Source: Tritrichomonas musculus
Lineage: Eukaryota > Parabasalia > Tritrichomonadida > Tritrichomonadidae
DNA length: 64,000 nt
NCBI GenBank assembly: GCA_039105265.1
Contig: JAPFFF010000055.1
Coordinates: 620,001-684,000, forward strand
Direction: 5' to 3'
The notes below the pieces were generated by a model that worked only from the letters and a program-made list of their open reading frames with translations, was not told where the DNA came from and did no database searches. Positions within the stretch are counted from its first letter, which is position 1; every line of letters starts with the position of its first letter. Below are positions 46,207 to 56,211 of this stretch, in pieces. The position numbers and the translations under genes are program-made.

Positions 46207-47053
46207 CGAAATCATTCGTGGTTACTATTTTGATGAAGGATTTAATAAGAAGATAAATGAGTTCATTCTTGGATTATTTAATTTAAGACTCAAATATAAG
46301 AAAGAGAAGAATCCACTGCAGTCAACGATCAAATTGCTATTGAATTCAATCTATGGCAAATCAATATTGAAAGCGATGAAAACCGAAACAAAAAGTGTAC
46401 CCAGAGATGAGCTAATGAAATACATTTGGCGCAATTATAACTTTATCACAGAAATCTATGATGAACCGACAATTGATAGATGCTATGTGAAAAAGTTGAA
46501 GCCGATCAATGATCATTTCAATCTCCCACAATTTGGTGCTAGCGTTCTTTCATGGTCAAAACATTTGATGAATCGTGTTATGGCTAGTGCAGAACAAAAT
46601 GGGATTGAAATATTCTATCAAGATACCGATAGCATGCACCTATATGAAGATGATGTGAAAAAAGTGGCAGAGATCTTTAAGGAGAAATATAATGCTGAAT
46701 TAATAGGTGAAAACATGTGTCAATTTCATAATGATTTTGACGGTTTTGAGGGTGCAGTAGGCCAAATACATTCACGAAAACTGATCGCATTAGGCAAGAA
46801 AAGTTATTTAGATATCTTAGTCGATGAAGAAGGAAAAGAAGGATATCATATAAGACTCAAGGGCATTCCTCATCAAGTGATCATTAATAAATGTAAACGA
46901 ATGGGCATCACAATTGAAGAACTCTATGAAAAATTGTATGCTGGGGCCAAAATGGAGTTCAATTTATTAGATGGCACAAATGCATTCAGAAAAACTCAAA
47001 CTTTTCAGCAGACTAATATCAAAAAGTTTAGCAGGACCCTTAAATTCATTTAG
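46207..47053 (+). pseudogene. PolB 3' fragment (5' truncated)
   Basis: This is identical in protein sequence to the last 281 codons or so of the element 2 PolB. It includes motif B (KLLLNSIYGKS) and motif C (QDTDSMHLY) but lacks the exonuclease and motif A. It starts directly at the end of a terminal repeat without its own start codon. It is a remnant of the element that received the insertion. Confidence 0.93.
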
Positions 47054-47783
47054 TTAACACATCCTTAACGTCTGCATCTTTAGCTGGCTTTACTTTAATT
47101 GAAACAAACAAAGGACTTTTTAAAGCGATAGGCTGAAATTGGAAATCGACTAAACTTAATTCTAAATATTTTAAACTATCTGTGTTTGTTTTTATTTTTA
47201 TTGGTTTTCCTTCTTTCTCAAAGTCATAAATCAGTGGCTTGCCGTCTATAGCCATTGTGTTTATATTTCCTATAACTGAAGGAGTATACTCTTGATCTCC
47301 AATAGCTGAATACATCGGATTACCTTGTAAAGAGACCAAATAAAGTTTTGTATGAGTTATGATCGGCAAATCTGGCACAATAAAGGGTTCTTTAGGATCA
47401 ATTGTCAAAGGCAATGGAGTGTTATATAATCCAGTCAATAATGCAGCTCTGTGAGATATTGATGTAATTGTTGTTTTCAAACTTGCTGTTATCTTAAATG
47501 TGCGTTTATTTTTATCATATTCCCATGCCAATTCACTTTTCTGACTAAAAATTTGTTCAAGTTGTTTGATAGAATAATGATAGGACTCAGAAAATTCAAT
47601 AGTATGAACGGTTTTGCCAACTTGATATTTCATATAATCATCTTTTGTACTTAATAATATGTTTGAATTAGTGTTTATAGAAGACACATAATATTTTACA
47701 TAGCTGCATTTCCAAGGTATATTCATCGTCAAAGACACAGTATGATATTTTTGTGAGTCACGGCTTTGCATAGAAATTAACAT
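47046..47783 (-). CDS. Beta-rich virion protein candidate (245 aa), copy 2
   Basis: The protein is identical to that of 38972-39709. I noticed one silent base difference (AACGGAGTG against AATGGAGTG in plus orientation). Spacing to the fibre gene is also 16 bp. The near-identity of nucleotide sequence implies a recent common origin of the two copies or gene conversion. Confidence 0.55.
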   Translation of the reverse strand: MLISMQSRDSQKYHTVSLTMNIPWKCSYVKYYVSSINTNSNILLSTKDDYMKYQVGKTVHTIEFSESYHYSIKQLEQIFSQKSELAWEYDKNKRTFKITASLKTTITSISHRAALLTGLYNTPLPLTIDPKEPFIVPDLPIITHTKLYLVSLQGNPMYSAIGDQEYTPSVIGNINTMAIDGKPLIYDFEKEGKPIKIKTNTDSLKYLELSLVDFQFQPIALKSPLFVSIKVKPAKDADVKDVLTK

Positions 47784-47799
47784 TTATTTATTATTAAAT

Positions 47800-50700
47800 A
47801 TGTCGATTGGTTTATACTCAATTCAATCAAGTGAGGCTGAGACATTAAAATCAAATGGAATAGAAATCAAAGTCGGAGAAGATGAGAATGGAAATAAAAT
47901 TGTTCAAATAGAAGATGAAGATGGTTCTTCAGTATTCTTCAATAACATTTATAATAAAACAGAGATAGATGCTTATATAACTGCAGGTGCAGGTATAAAA
48001 CCAGGAGATATAAAAAACTTATATAAGGTCAATATTTATCCAACAGGACAAATCAAGGTGAATGGCAAATTGACCAATGCTTTCACCTTAGAACAGCTTT
48101 ATAAATGTTTGAATGATAATTCAGATGCTATTCAAAACTCTCTAAATCAATTGAAAATAGACGCAACTTTTGATGTAAACCGTGAAATTTCAGACTTAAC
48201 ATTGAAAGGATTAGATTTTGATCTAAAGAATAAACATTATATCTCAACAGAAAACAATTCAATAAAGACATATAATCAATTAATAAGAGTACTCAATCAG
48301 TTTATTAAACATTCAAGGGCTATGACGGTTATCAGCCCAGATAATAAACTATTGAAAATGCTCCCCCTTAAAAAAGAGGATGGTGCTCAACTTTTGGATT
48401 ATTGGGAGGATAAACGATGCTATTATGAAAAAGAAAAAGTAACCACAATTAATGAGATTATTGAATCATTGAATATCACTCTTGAAAATTTATATAATTG
48501 GATGAAAACATTCAATAATTTGAAAGATTTCGGTTTTGACAGTTCATCAAATATTAAACCAGATGGAAAAGCAAAAGTGATAACGTATGAAGAAACCGAA
48601 AAAGAATCAGAACCATGGTATGGATCATTTTTGACCAAAAATAGAATGAAAACTAAAGAAGAACCTATCACAAATTTTGACCAAATGGTCAATGCAATCA
48701 ATACAAACACAGAAACAATATCTCAAATGCATGAAGATATTATGGAAGGCTTAAATAATCAAGAAGTGACAGTATATAATGAAGCCAAAGATGAAATAGA
48801 GACAAAAACTTTAAAAACAAAAACAGTGAACGATAAAGGTGAAATCGAATATGATAATATAGCCAATGTTTTTGAAAAATTGAAGAAGGCCGATAAACAG
48901 AATCAGAATTTTTTCCGTCATATCATGGAGAATTTTAATAAAACTGCTTTGAAAAATATATATAATAATTTTAAACAGACTGTGTTTGGTAAAGATGGAG
49001 AAACATATCAGAAGACATATATAGCACATTTTGATGATGATGTTGCTGGTGATAAACATTTTGCCGTTGTCGAAAATTTTGTCGACTTTTTGAATCAATA
49101 CTTTTCAAATACAAGCAGTTTTGAAGACTGGAAAGAATGGATAGGCAAAAATATAAATAAACAGAAGATAAAAGAGATTTTTGATGGGATAGTTGTTCCA
49201 ATGATAGATGAAGTCGGAAATGCAGAAATCAAAGAATACCATTTTGTCACTGACGCAGATCAAATAATTGACCCTGAAGAAGCCGTTGAAGTGGAAAAAT
49301 TATGGGAATGGCTCAAAGAGATAATTCAAAATAAAAAATATACAGCTCCAATACAAACATTTTTATATAACAACTTTTCCAAAGAAAAATTTATTGAAAT
49401 ATTTAACGGTACAGTTCAATTAATATGGGATAAATCCACAAAAAAAATTATTCATGCAGTTTATCAATTTGTCAATCATCCAATAGAAACGACGGGTGAT
49501 ATCGTTATTGAAGTGAATAGTGCTTATGAATTTTTGAAAAAATATTATGAAAACCAAACAGAGCTTATGAAAAGTATCCTTACTGTTATTTTGGTTCTTC
49601 TTGGTTCAGGAATTACGGGAATGGTAATCACAAGTGCATTCAAAAAGATTCGTGCCAAAAAAATTGAAAATGGACGTTTAGCATTAAGCACGAGCAATTT
49701 TGAAGGTGGTCAATTGTTGGATATTAATGATGGTATTATCATTGATGGAAATGGAAATGGAAATGATAATAATGATGATGATAATAATGATGACGATATG
49801 AGAGACCCTAGTTTTCAGGGATGGATCGATACAACAAATAGAAATATTCGAAATATTATTCAGCAACATAATGTTTTAGAAGAAAGAGTCTCAAATATAA
49901 GAGAATGCAATTGTAATGATAATAATAATAATAATAATAATCAAAGATTTTTTGGCCAAATTTCTCAACAACAACATCTTGACATTCAACAATTAATTCA
50001 AAAGCAAAATCATTTAATAATTGATAATAGTGTCGGCTCTTTTGTTGATGCGATGTTTCAACCAGAAATATATCAAGAAGCAGCAACTCAAGTGAACACA
50101 ACGATAAAAAGACGACGAAAAAAGAAAGAAAAAGTGAATGTAATTGACACATCACATGATCGTTCTTTTCAAAGAGATGAAAATTATGTTTTTGACATAT
50201 TAACTGATCATTGGGTTCTTCATAATAATTCTAATTTTCAATCAGGTTGGCGAACAAATCTTAATGCACAAAATATGCCACGCAATTTTATCATTGACAC
50301 TTTTCATGGTGAATGGGTTGCTGTCGGTGCAGAAAATGGTATTCAAGAATCAAATACAGACTGGAGAACGAATCCTAGTTCAGCATTAGCAACCTTTCTG
50401 TTGCCATCTCAAATAAATGGTGGTGTTTTTCGTTGGAGTGATAGATATGATCAATGGACATTTCATGCAAATTATAACTCATATACAAATCAAGATCAAA
50501 GTGAAAGATTAGAATGGCAAAGAGATCAAAGACAACATTTTGGTGATAATTATGTTTGGAATGTTTTTGATCAAGAATGGCAAGAACATGGACAGAATTT
50601 TGAAGCTGGATGGAGAACCAATCATGAATTTGTTCCTCCTGATAACTATGTATGGGATGATTATTTAGAAGAGTGGGTGATGTTATCATATAGAAATAGA

Positions 50701-53700
50701 GGTTTTGACAGAAATTGGAGAAATAGCTATTCAGAGAGTGTTTCAGTTATGGTTGAATTTTTGAATTCAGGCCGTTTTTTAGGAAAAGGCCAAATTGTTC
50801 AATATGGAGGTGAATGGGTTTGGCGCCATCATGTAGACCCCGTTGATGATATTAAATTATTATCAGATGAAATAGCAGATATTAATATTAATAATAATTT
50901 GCCAGCAAATATTTCAGGAGTGAATTCAGTAAATGAATTATTAGAAAGCTATGATATCAATATTTTGAAAGAAGATGGCCGAACAATTGATGAGAAAAAA
51001 CCGGTTTTAGGCAATTTCAATATATTAGCAAATTTGAATGTAAATGGATTAATAAACGGTGTTGATATTGAAAAATTAGCTACGTCATCAGATAAGACAG
51101 ATTCACTTTTTAATATAAAATTTGGAGTTCCAGAATTCAATGTGAAAAATGAAAACGTTGAAGGGGATACAAAAACAATCAATAATGTAAATTATAATAT
51201 ATTGAAAATTAAAATAAATGATGATGATATTGAACAAAAATTGAAAGCTTTCAATGGGAATATATTCAAAATAATTCTCAGAAAAGATGTTGTTTATGAC
51301 ACAGAAGGACGATATATCAAAGAATTTTTCATAAGCGTTCATGATAATCATATTCAATGTCCGATAATAGCTTATGATGAAGAATCGAAAGGATATACAA
51401 ATAAATGTTCTGAAGATAGCTCTCAATTTTTCATAGCTTTTGATGAGCGTCTCAATATTGTGCCATATACGTTATGGATGAACGGTGATTTGAGTATAAT
51501 GAATCAAACAAGTCAGGATTTAATTGAATCGAATAAACCAGTTTTTAAGTGCAAAATAATTGAAGCAGATAATGCTCTCAAATTACACAAAAGTGACGTT
51601 CATTATTTCTATAAGCCTTCAATTATTTCAGATGATAATGATTATTATAAAATGATTTTTGAAGTACCCTCAGATTATACAATACCACCGCATTTACAAT
51701 TTAAATTCAAAGAATATTGTTTTGGAAATAAATGGGACTTAATATGGGATGGAACTAAATGGGATGGCAAAAATATCCAAGGCAAATCAAATGGAAAAAT
51801 AATAAATAAATGCAATACAAGAGCAAAAAAAGATGCTTATGATGCTATTGGTGCATGTGTTATGATGAAGAATGATGACTGGAATAAACAATTCTTTACT
51901 GATAATATATGGTATACAAATGTTAATGAAAAGAATTTAATGCAAGCATTTATCAGAAGACCTGTTAGAGGAGAAGGATGGGAAAAAGATGGCAAAATTG
52001 AATTGAAAGTGAAATTTAATGATGGCACTTTGAAAAATGGAAATGAAATAGGTGTTGATTGGGGAAACACAAATTTCAGTCATTCAGTTGAAGGCTATGA
52101 TCTTTATGCAATTGAAATATTAATATATAATTATTCGAAACGAACTTTTGAGGTGAAAAACATTGAGGAAATTTTCTTGGATATCTATTCACCAAATTCA
52201 GATATAGCAAATCGAATGTCATTTCGCCTTGAGGGAGTTCACCATGTTGAAAGGAACGATACAGCTTATTGCGATACTATCGGTGTTCTCGATACAATTG
52301 AAAAAATCTCTTATCGTTATGAAGATTCAAAAATTGATGCAAGTCATAGAAATATTGAATTATATCTGAAAAAGGATTTGGTGGATCCAGTAGATGAGGT
52401 CAATTGGGATGGAATTATGAATCCTTTCAAATATATTATTCAGCAACAATTTTATGAAATAACACCAAATCCAAATGCAGCAACAACACTTTATACAGAT
52501 TATAATATCACAAGTTCTAAAATCATAACCGCCGATAACATCACGACGATGAGAAGTGATTTAAATTTAGTGACAAATAATTTGGATGTCGTATCGTACG
52601 ATTTGAATGAAATGAATCATAGAGTTAACGTACTTGATTCAGAAATGGTTCAAGTCAAAGACATAACTCAACATTTAGAACATGACGTTAAGAATTTAAG
52701 AATTGTTTCATATACAGCCCTAGCTTTTGGTATTGCAGGTACAGTGGGGAGTGCAGCATCTATCGGCATGCAACTTTTTCCACATGGTATCAGAATTTTA
52801 AAAGCAGCTTTTTCTAGCTTTTTCAGAGGTATGTTTAGTAGGTCCAGAGTTTTGGGTTCTCCTGATTGGACCAGATTACGAATTATGTTCGGAAATATTG
52901 CTGTTAGAAGCATAACCACCGATATTTCACCTGTTATTAATTGGTGTAATTCAGAATATAAACAATTAGACGATATAACTTTTGATAACGAAGATGAAAA
53001 TCCAGAAGAATATTCGTTATCAGTTGAAGCCGCTTATGAATTATGTAATCAATTCAGAGAAACATTGAAACCTATTTTCAAATTATTGGCCTTAAAGATC
53101 GATGAAATAGCCAATGAATTTGAATATAATGATTTTATTTCAAAAAGTGATTTGAAAAGAGACGATACAATTGACATTAATGGCAAATTAATTGATGGCA
53201 AAATACATTTAGAAGCTGAGGATACAATAAGTGAAGGAATTATCAAAGTCAGGATTATGATCATGAAAGTAAGCGAATATAATGATATAGACTATGAAGA
53301 GAATTATCCAATAATTCATATATCAAATGGAGAGATATCGAACTATGAGGGCACAGAGAACTTTCCAACTGCATCTCTCCAAGACAAAACTATAATTATT
53401 GATAACCCAAAGAGACATAGAATTAGTGCAATCAGCATCAAAGAGAACACAGCGATAAGAAGTATGAAATATTCTGTAAATGATATAGCATATATGAGTG
53501 ACATTGATGCGCTTAATAAAAAGATTGATCAAATAGAAGAAAACTCACATACAAACGATGAAAACATAGCAAAAATAATGAATACTTATCCTACTGTTGA
53601 TGAAACAAATGAGGCTTTAGATGTGCTCAAAGGCAGAATTGAAACATTAGAGGCTGAAAATACAACCTTGAAGGCTACGATAGCCGCTTTTGAAGCTAGG

Positions 53701-54111
53701 ATAGCTGCTCTTGAAGAGAAAAATGACCCAGATAGTGAATGGAAAGCATATTATACAGGCTTTACTGATGTCACTGATGAATATAATAGGTATTTTCTAT
53801 TCTCTTATTTTACAAGTGAGAAACACATAATTATTGATAATTTAGATAATGATCCAACAGGTGATAATGAACCTGTTCCAGATGGGGAGTACTTATTGAT
53901 ATTCAAGGACAAGACTCAAAAGCTACATTTTATTAGATTTATATCAACTGAATGGTCTGACCCTCAACAAATAAAATCATATTTGGATGAAATATACTTT
54001 AAAGACACTAACCCACCTTCTGGTGCTTATGATATATATAATATTGAGTTAGATTGTGATACCTGTTCTATGATTTGTTTCGATGCTATATATATGAAGA
54101 AATCAGCATAA
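47800..54111 (+). CDS. Giant fibre/adhesin-like protein, 2103 aa, tip variant 2
   Basis: This matches the 39726-46100 protein almost residue for residue up to about 1970, with two exceptions. A cassette of about 59 residues (from the INKQK motif to EIIQNKKY) has the same length but many substitutions. The C-terminal tip after EARIAALEEK is unrelated: copy 1 continues with DLSIYALKDDIPD, copy 2 with EWKAYYTGFTDVTDEYNRYF. The nucleotide difference continues past the stop to near the terminal repeat. This pattern, a constant shaft and an exchanged tip, is that of receptor-binding fibres. Confidence 0.7.
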   Translation: MSIGLYSIQSSEAETLKSNGIEIKVGEDENGNKIVQIEDEDGSSVFFNNIYNKTEIDAYITAGAGIKPGDIKNLYKVNIYPTGQIKVNGKLTNAFTLEQLYKCLNDNSDAIQNSLNQLKIDATFDVNREISDLTLKGLDFDLKNKHYISTENNSIKTYNQLIRVLNQFIKHSRAMTVISPDNKLLKMLPLKKEDGAQLLDYWEDKRCYYEKEKVTTINEIIESLNITLENLYNWMKTFNNLKDFGFDSSSNIKPDGKAKVITYEETEKESEPWYGSFLTKNRMKTKEEPITNFDQMVNAINTNTETISQMHEDIMEGLNNQEVTVYNEAKDEIETKTLKTKTVNDKGEIEYDNIANVFEKLKKADKQNQNFFRHIMENFNKTALKNIYNNFKQTVFGKDGETYQKTYIAHFDDDVAGDKHFAVVENFVDFLNQYFSNTSSFEDWKEWIGKNINKQKIKEIFDGIVVPMIDEVGNAEIKEYHFVTDADQIIDPEEAVEVEKLWEWLKEIIQNKKYTAPIQTFLYNNFSKEKFIEIFNGTVQLIWDKSTKKIIHAVYQFVNHPIETTGDIVIEVNSAYEFLKKYYENQTELMKSILTVILVLLGSGITGMVITSAFKKIRAKKIENGRLALSTSNFEGGQLLDINDGIIIDGNGNGNDNNDDDNNDDDMRDPSFQGWIDTTNRNIRNIIQQHNVLEERVSNIRECNCNDNNNNNNNQRFFGQISQQQHLDIQQLIQKQNHLIIDNSVGSFVDAMFQPEIYQEAATQVNTTIKRRRKKKEKVNVIDTSHDRSFQRDENYVFDILTDHWVLHNNSNFQSGWRTNLNAQNMPRNFIIDTFHGEWVAVGAENGIQESNTDWRTNPSSALATFLLPSQINGGVFRWSDRYDQWTFHANYNSYTNQDQSERLEWQRDQRQHFGDNYVWNVFDQEWQEHGQNFEAGWRTNHEFVPPDNYVWDDYLEEWVMLSYRNRGFDRNWRNSYSESVSVMVEFLNSGRFLGKGQIVQYGGEWVWRHHVDPVDDIKLLSDEIADININNNLPANISGVNSVNELLESYDINILKEDGRTIDEKKPVLGNFNILANLNVNGLINGVDIEKLATSSDKTDSLFNIKFGVPEFNVKNENVEGDTKTINNVNYNILKIKINDDDIEQKLKAFNGNIFKIILRKDVVYDTEGRYIKEFFISVHDNHIQCPIIAYDEESKGYTNKCSEDSSQFFIAFDERLNIVPYTLWMNGDLSIMNQTSQDLIESNKPVFKCKIIEADNALKLHKSDVHYFYKPSIISDDNDYYKMIFEVPSDYTIPPHLQFKFKEYCFGNKWDLIWDGTKWDGKNIQGKSNGKIINKCNTRAKKDAYDAIGACVMMKNDDWNKQFFTDNIWYTNVNEKNLMQAFIRRPVRGEGWEKDGKIELKVKFNDGTLKNGNEIGVDWGNTNFSHSVEGYDLYAIEILIYNYSKRTFEVKNIEEIFLDIYSPNSDIANRMSFRLEGVHHVERNDTAYCDTIGVLDTIEKISYRYEDSKIDASHRNIELYLKKDLVDPVDEVNWDGIMNPFKYIIQQQFYEITPNPNAATTLYTDYNITSSKIITADNITTMRSDLNLVTNNLDVVSYDLNEMNHRVNVLDSEMVQVKDITQHLEHDVKNLRIVSYTALAFGIAGTVGSAASIGMQLFPHGIRILKAAFSSFFRGMFSRSRVLGSPDWTRLRIMFGNIAVRSITTDISPVINWCNSEYKQLDDITFDNEDENPEEYSLSVEAAYELCNQFRETLKPIFKLLALKIDEIANEFEYNDFISKSDLKRDDTIDINGKLIDGKIHLEAEDTISEGIIKVRIMIMKVSEYNDIDYEENYPIIHISNGEISNYEGTENFPTASLQDKTIIIDNPKRHRISAISIKENTAIRSMKYSVNDIAYMSDIDALNKKIDQIEENSHTNDENIAKIMNTYPTVDETNEALDVLKGRIETLEAENTTLKATIAAFEARIAALEEKNDPDSEWKAYYTGFTDVTDEYNRYFLFSYFTSEKHIIIDNLDNDPTGDNEPVPDGEYLLIFKDKTQKLHFIRFISTEWSDPQQIKSYLDEIYFKDTNPPSGAYDIYNIELDCDTCSMICFDAIYMKKSA

Positions 54112-54151
54112 ACTATCTTTCTTATATTTTTTTTGCTTATAACTATCCCCA

Positions 54152-54216
54152 GTGAAATCATCGGCGCAGTTAGGTCTGGGCGACCGTTAAGGGCGCACAG
54201 CCTAACGTATACTACT
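54152..54216 (-). repeat. Right terminal inverted repeat of element 2
   Basis: This is the exact inverted copy of 20447-20511. The base after 54216 resumes the MCP gene of element 3 (GAA GGT GCT TTA AT on the minus strand). Confidence 0.92.
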
Positions 54217-55339
54217 ATTAAAGCACCTTCTACTTCTTCACTTATGATTTTCACATCATCTCCAGCATTGAGAACATAATCAGGATTGGCAGCAGCTATC
54301 ATAATCGCAAATGAAGCTTTATTGATGTCGTCCTTTGTTACTTTATATTTAGTGTAGTCAGCTTCTGTATAATGGAAGTCTATCGTCAAAGGTTCTGCTT
54401 CATCATTATGTGTGTCTGCCCTACTTGCTGGATCTGTATCTGTGTAAGCTTTTCCTGCGTGTAGTCTTTGGTACTTAATGTGTAAGACTTGATTTGATGC
54501 TAGCTTTTCTGAGTAATGAACGACTATATTTGATGGTCTACCTACTTGTGTGAACTTGCGTGAGATTGGAACTACTGCTGGAATTTGTTCTGTAATTTCT
54601 TTATCCTCCAAAAACTGCAATGTTTCTTTTACAATATTTGGATTTACTTGACACCAGACCATTGCGCGAAGACTTGTTTTGACTTCCTCTTCTATTTCAC
54701 CACAGATAGCATTAGGGTAGAGTTGCCAAGCCTGAAGTACAAGTTGATCTGTAAATGGAATTGTGAGTTCAATAGTGAATGTATGTGGCTGTCCATCAGC
54801 AATGTCTACTAAATCAATGTAGGTTCCACAGACAGATGGTGAGTATTGTGCAACGTTTTCCCAGATACTATGACTGAATTTACTAGAAGCTTTGGCATCT
54901 CTAGGCTTGATACTGTTATACGCAAATGATTCCCTTTGTAGTTCATCTTGTATGCAGAGAGGAGCTGGTCATTTATCCAGAATCTACAGTCCTCATAGAA
55001 TTCCACAGCATTTTTGAAGCCCACGAAGATTTTCATGAGTTTGTTCTTATCTGCTGAAACATCTATATGGTCTGACAATTTAATTCTGAAGTCGAGGAGT
55101 ATAGTTGAGAATGATTTTTCTATTTGTGTTATTGTGTGTCCTGAATGTGTGAGCTTGATTCTGGTCTTGGTTCCAACAGGGAGTGGAGCATCTTTGTCTT
55201 TAAACTCTTCCATAATGAATGAGAAAGAATTGTCGCCACCGTTTTTCTGTATTAAATTGCGCATCTTATTTTGGAAGAACCCGAGTACGTCACCTTCATC
55301 ATTTCCTAAATTCTTGGTTTGAGCGTTGTAGTATGTCAT
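54217..55339 (-). pseudogene. MCP of element 3, N-terminal part, frameshifted
   Basis: It starts at ATG 55339 after CTTTTTTTGAAACTGAAATG. The first frame matches other MCPs (GTKTRIKLTHSGHTITQIEK, KLMKIFVGFKNAVEFYEDCR). Near 54960 the coding potential jumps to another frame (FSHSIWENVAQYSPS, as in the element 1 MCP), then continues from 54662 into the element 2 insertion point. Joining the flanks without the insert keeps the frame, so the disruption and split are independent events. The last codons before the insertion are EEVEGALI. Confidence 0.82.
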
Positions 55340-55381
55340 TTCAGTTTCAAAAAAAGTATTTTTTTCCACGAATTCAAAATC

Positions 55382-55636
55382 ATGGCTTTCGGAAGTTTCT
55401 TCAAAAAGATAGCAAAAGGCGTTTAAAATGTCGTAAGTAAAGCAGCACCAATAGTATCCAAAGTAGCAAAAGCAGTAGCTCCAGTCTTCGGTGGTACAGT
55501 CGGAAATGTTCTCAATACTATAGGCAATTTTGCAGACAAAGCAGATTCTTGGGTAAATGGAGACAAAAATAGCAGCGGAACAAATGCAATTGGGGTCAGA
55601 AATGTAAACAGATTTGATGTCCCTATGTTGAAGTAG
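55382..55636 (+). pseudogene. Small amphipathic capsid-associated protein, broken by a stop codon
   Basis: This frame of 85 codons is open except for TAA at codon 15 (55424-55426). It begins MAFGSFFKKIAKG and continues with Ala/Val-rich helices (VSKAAPIVSKVAKAVAPVFG) and a polar end. Position and design match 14700-14951 of element 1: head-to-head with the MCP. The nonsense codon and the MCP frameshifts show that element 3 capsid functions are lost. Confidence 0.7.
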
Positions 55637-55677
55637 GTCTGAATTCCGACTGACTTCTATCACTCAAAAATAAATAA

Positions 55678-55734
55678 CACAATCTGTCATCTCATTAATG
55701 TTTTTGCACAATCTGTCATCTCATTAATGTTTTT
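55678..55734. repeat. Two 28-bp direct repeats
   Basis: CACAATCTGTCATCTCATTA with a following ATGTTTTT occurs twice, 29 bp apart, in the gap between the broken small gene and the conserved coiled-coil gene. Confidence 0.85.
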
Positions 55735-55891
55735 CCATATCAGCAGTACAATTTTTTTCTCACTTCTTCATCTAGTGGAGGATCTTCATCAGGGAGTACA
55801 GAATAAATTTCCACACACAATCGTAAAAACTCAACTATGATTAAACATGAAAGAAGAACATTTGTTATTATCATTTTTGTTCGTATTAAAG

Positions 55892-56188
55892 ATGTCAGAA
55901 ATTAAAATACTCCAACCTATCACAAATTATATCAAAGAGTTTGATTCCCCAGATGAGTTCAACTTATTCTACAACAAGCATAAAGAAGAAATAGAGCGCA
56001 CCACAACTCACAAACTCAACAAGCTCTACCACATCAAAGGTTACAGAATTACCAAAATCAAAGATGTTTTAATGTTGAAGAAGCACGTAGAGGAACCAGA
56101 AATGAATGTACAAGAAGAGATACGCCAAATGAAAGAGACTATAAACAGGATCATACAATTCTTAAATCCTCCACAAGATAAATCATAA
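55892..56188 (+). CDS. Conserved Maverick protein with coiled coil (element 3)
   Basis: This encodes 98 residues from ATG 55892, chosen over 55847 because the TTTTTG leader 14-20 bp upstream matches that of the element 1 homologue at 14649. Shared motifs are SPDEFNLFYNKHKEEIE, LNKLYHIKGYRITK and a C-terminal helix (IRQMKETINRIIQFL). It is shorter than the homologue and its coiled coil is reduced. It is intact. The function is unknown. Confidence 0.72.
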   Translation: MSEIKILQPITNYIKEFDSPDEFNLFYNKHKEEIERTTTHKLNKLYHIKGYRITKIKDVLMLKKHVEEPEMNVQEEIRQMKETINRIIQFLNPPQDKS

Positions 56189-56211
56189 GTGCATTCATTT
56201 ATTCTCTACCA

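Larger units (their letters stand above)
20447..54216. mobile_element. Composite Maverick element 2 (self-nested, with tandem 3' part)
   Basis: It is bounded by inverted 65-bp terminal repeats at 20447-20511 and 54152-54216, with a third repeat copy in the middle (46142-46206) in right-end orientation. The stretch 20447-46206 is a complete-looking Maverick: terminal repeats, Rep-like, HNH, protease, integrase, ATPase, MCP, SF3 helicase, PolB and fibre. The stretch 46207-54216 is the right third of a second family member. Flanking six-mers are GCCAAA (left) and ATTAAA (right), so there is no clean target duplication. It interrupts the MCP of element 3. Compared with element 1 it is more AT-rich and has a different gene order. 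Confidence 0.88.
46207..54216. repeat. 8.0-kb tandem duplication, copy 2
   Basis: This is the partner of 38133-46206. It is the right third of a second element of the same family, ending in its own terminal repeat at 54152-54216. It lacks everything left of PolB codon about 837. Confidence 0.93.

Noticed and set aside
49684-50155. Ile- and Tyr-rich minus-strand ORFs within the fibre gene
   Set aside because: They are shadows of Asn/Asp codon runs and occur identically in both fibre copies only because the DNA is the same.
38133-54216. Tandem duplication as pure assembly artefact
   Set aside because: Not fully excluded, but the copies differ in the fibre tip, the cassette, the inner end of the terminal repeat and scattered bases. 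A duplicated assembly segment would not show these differences.
54809-55663. Single 284-aa minus-strand protein
   Set aside because: Its first 108 codons are antisense to the broken small gene at 55382-55636. Only the part from 55339 onward is MCP, and it shifts frame near 54960.
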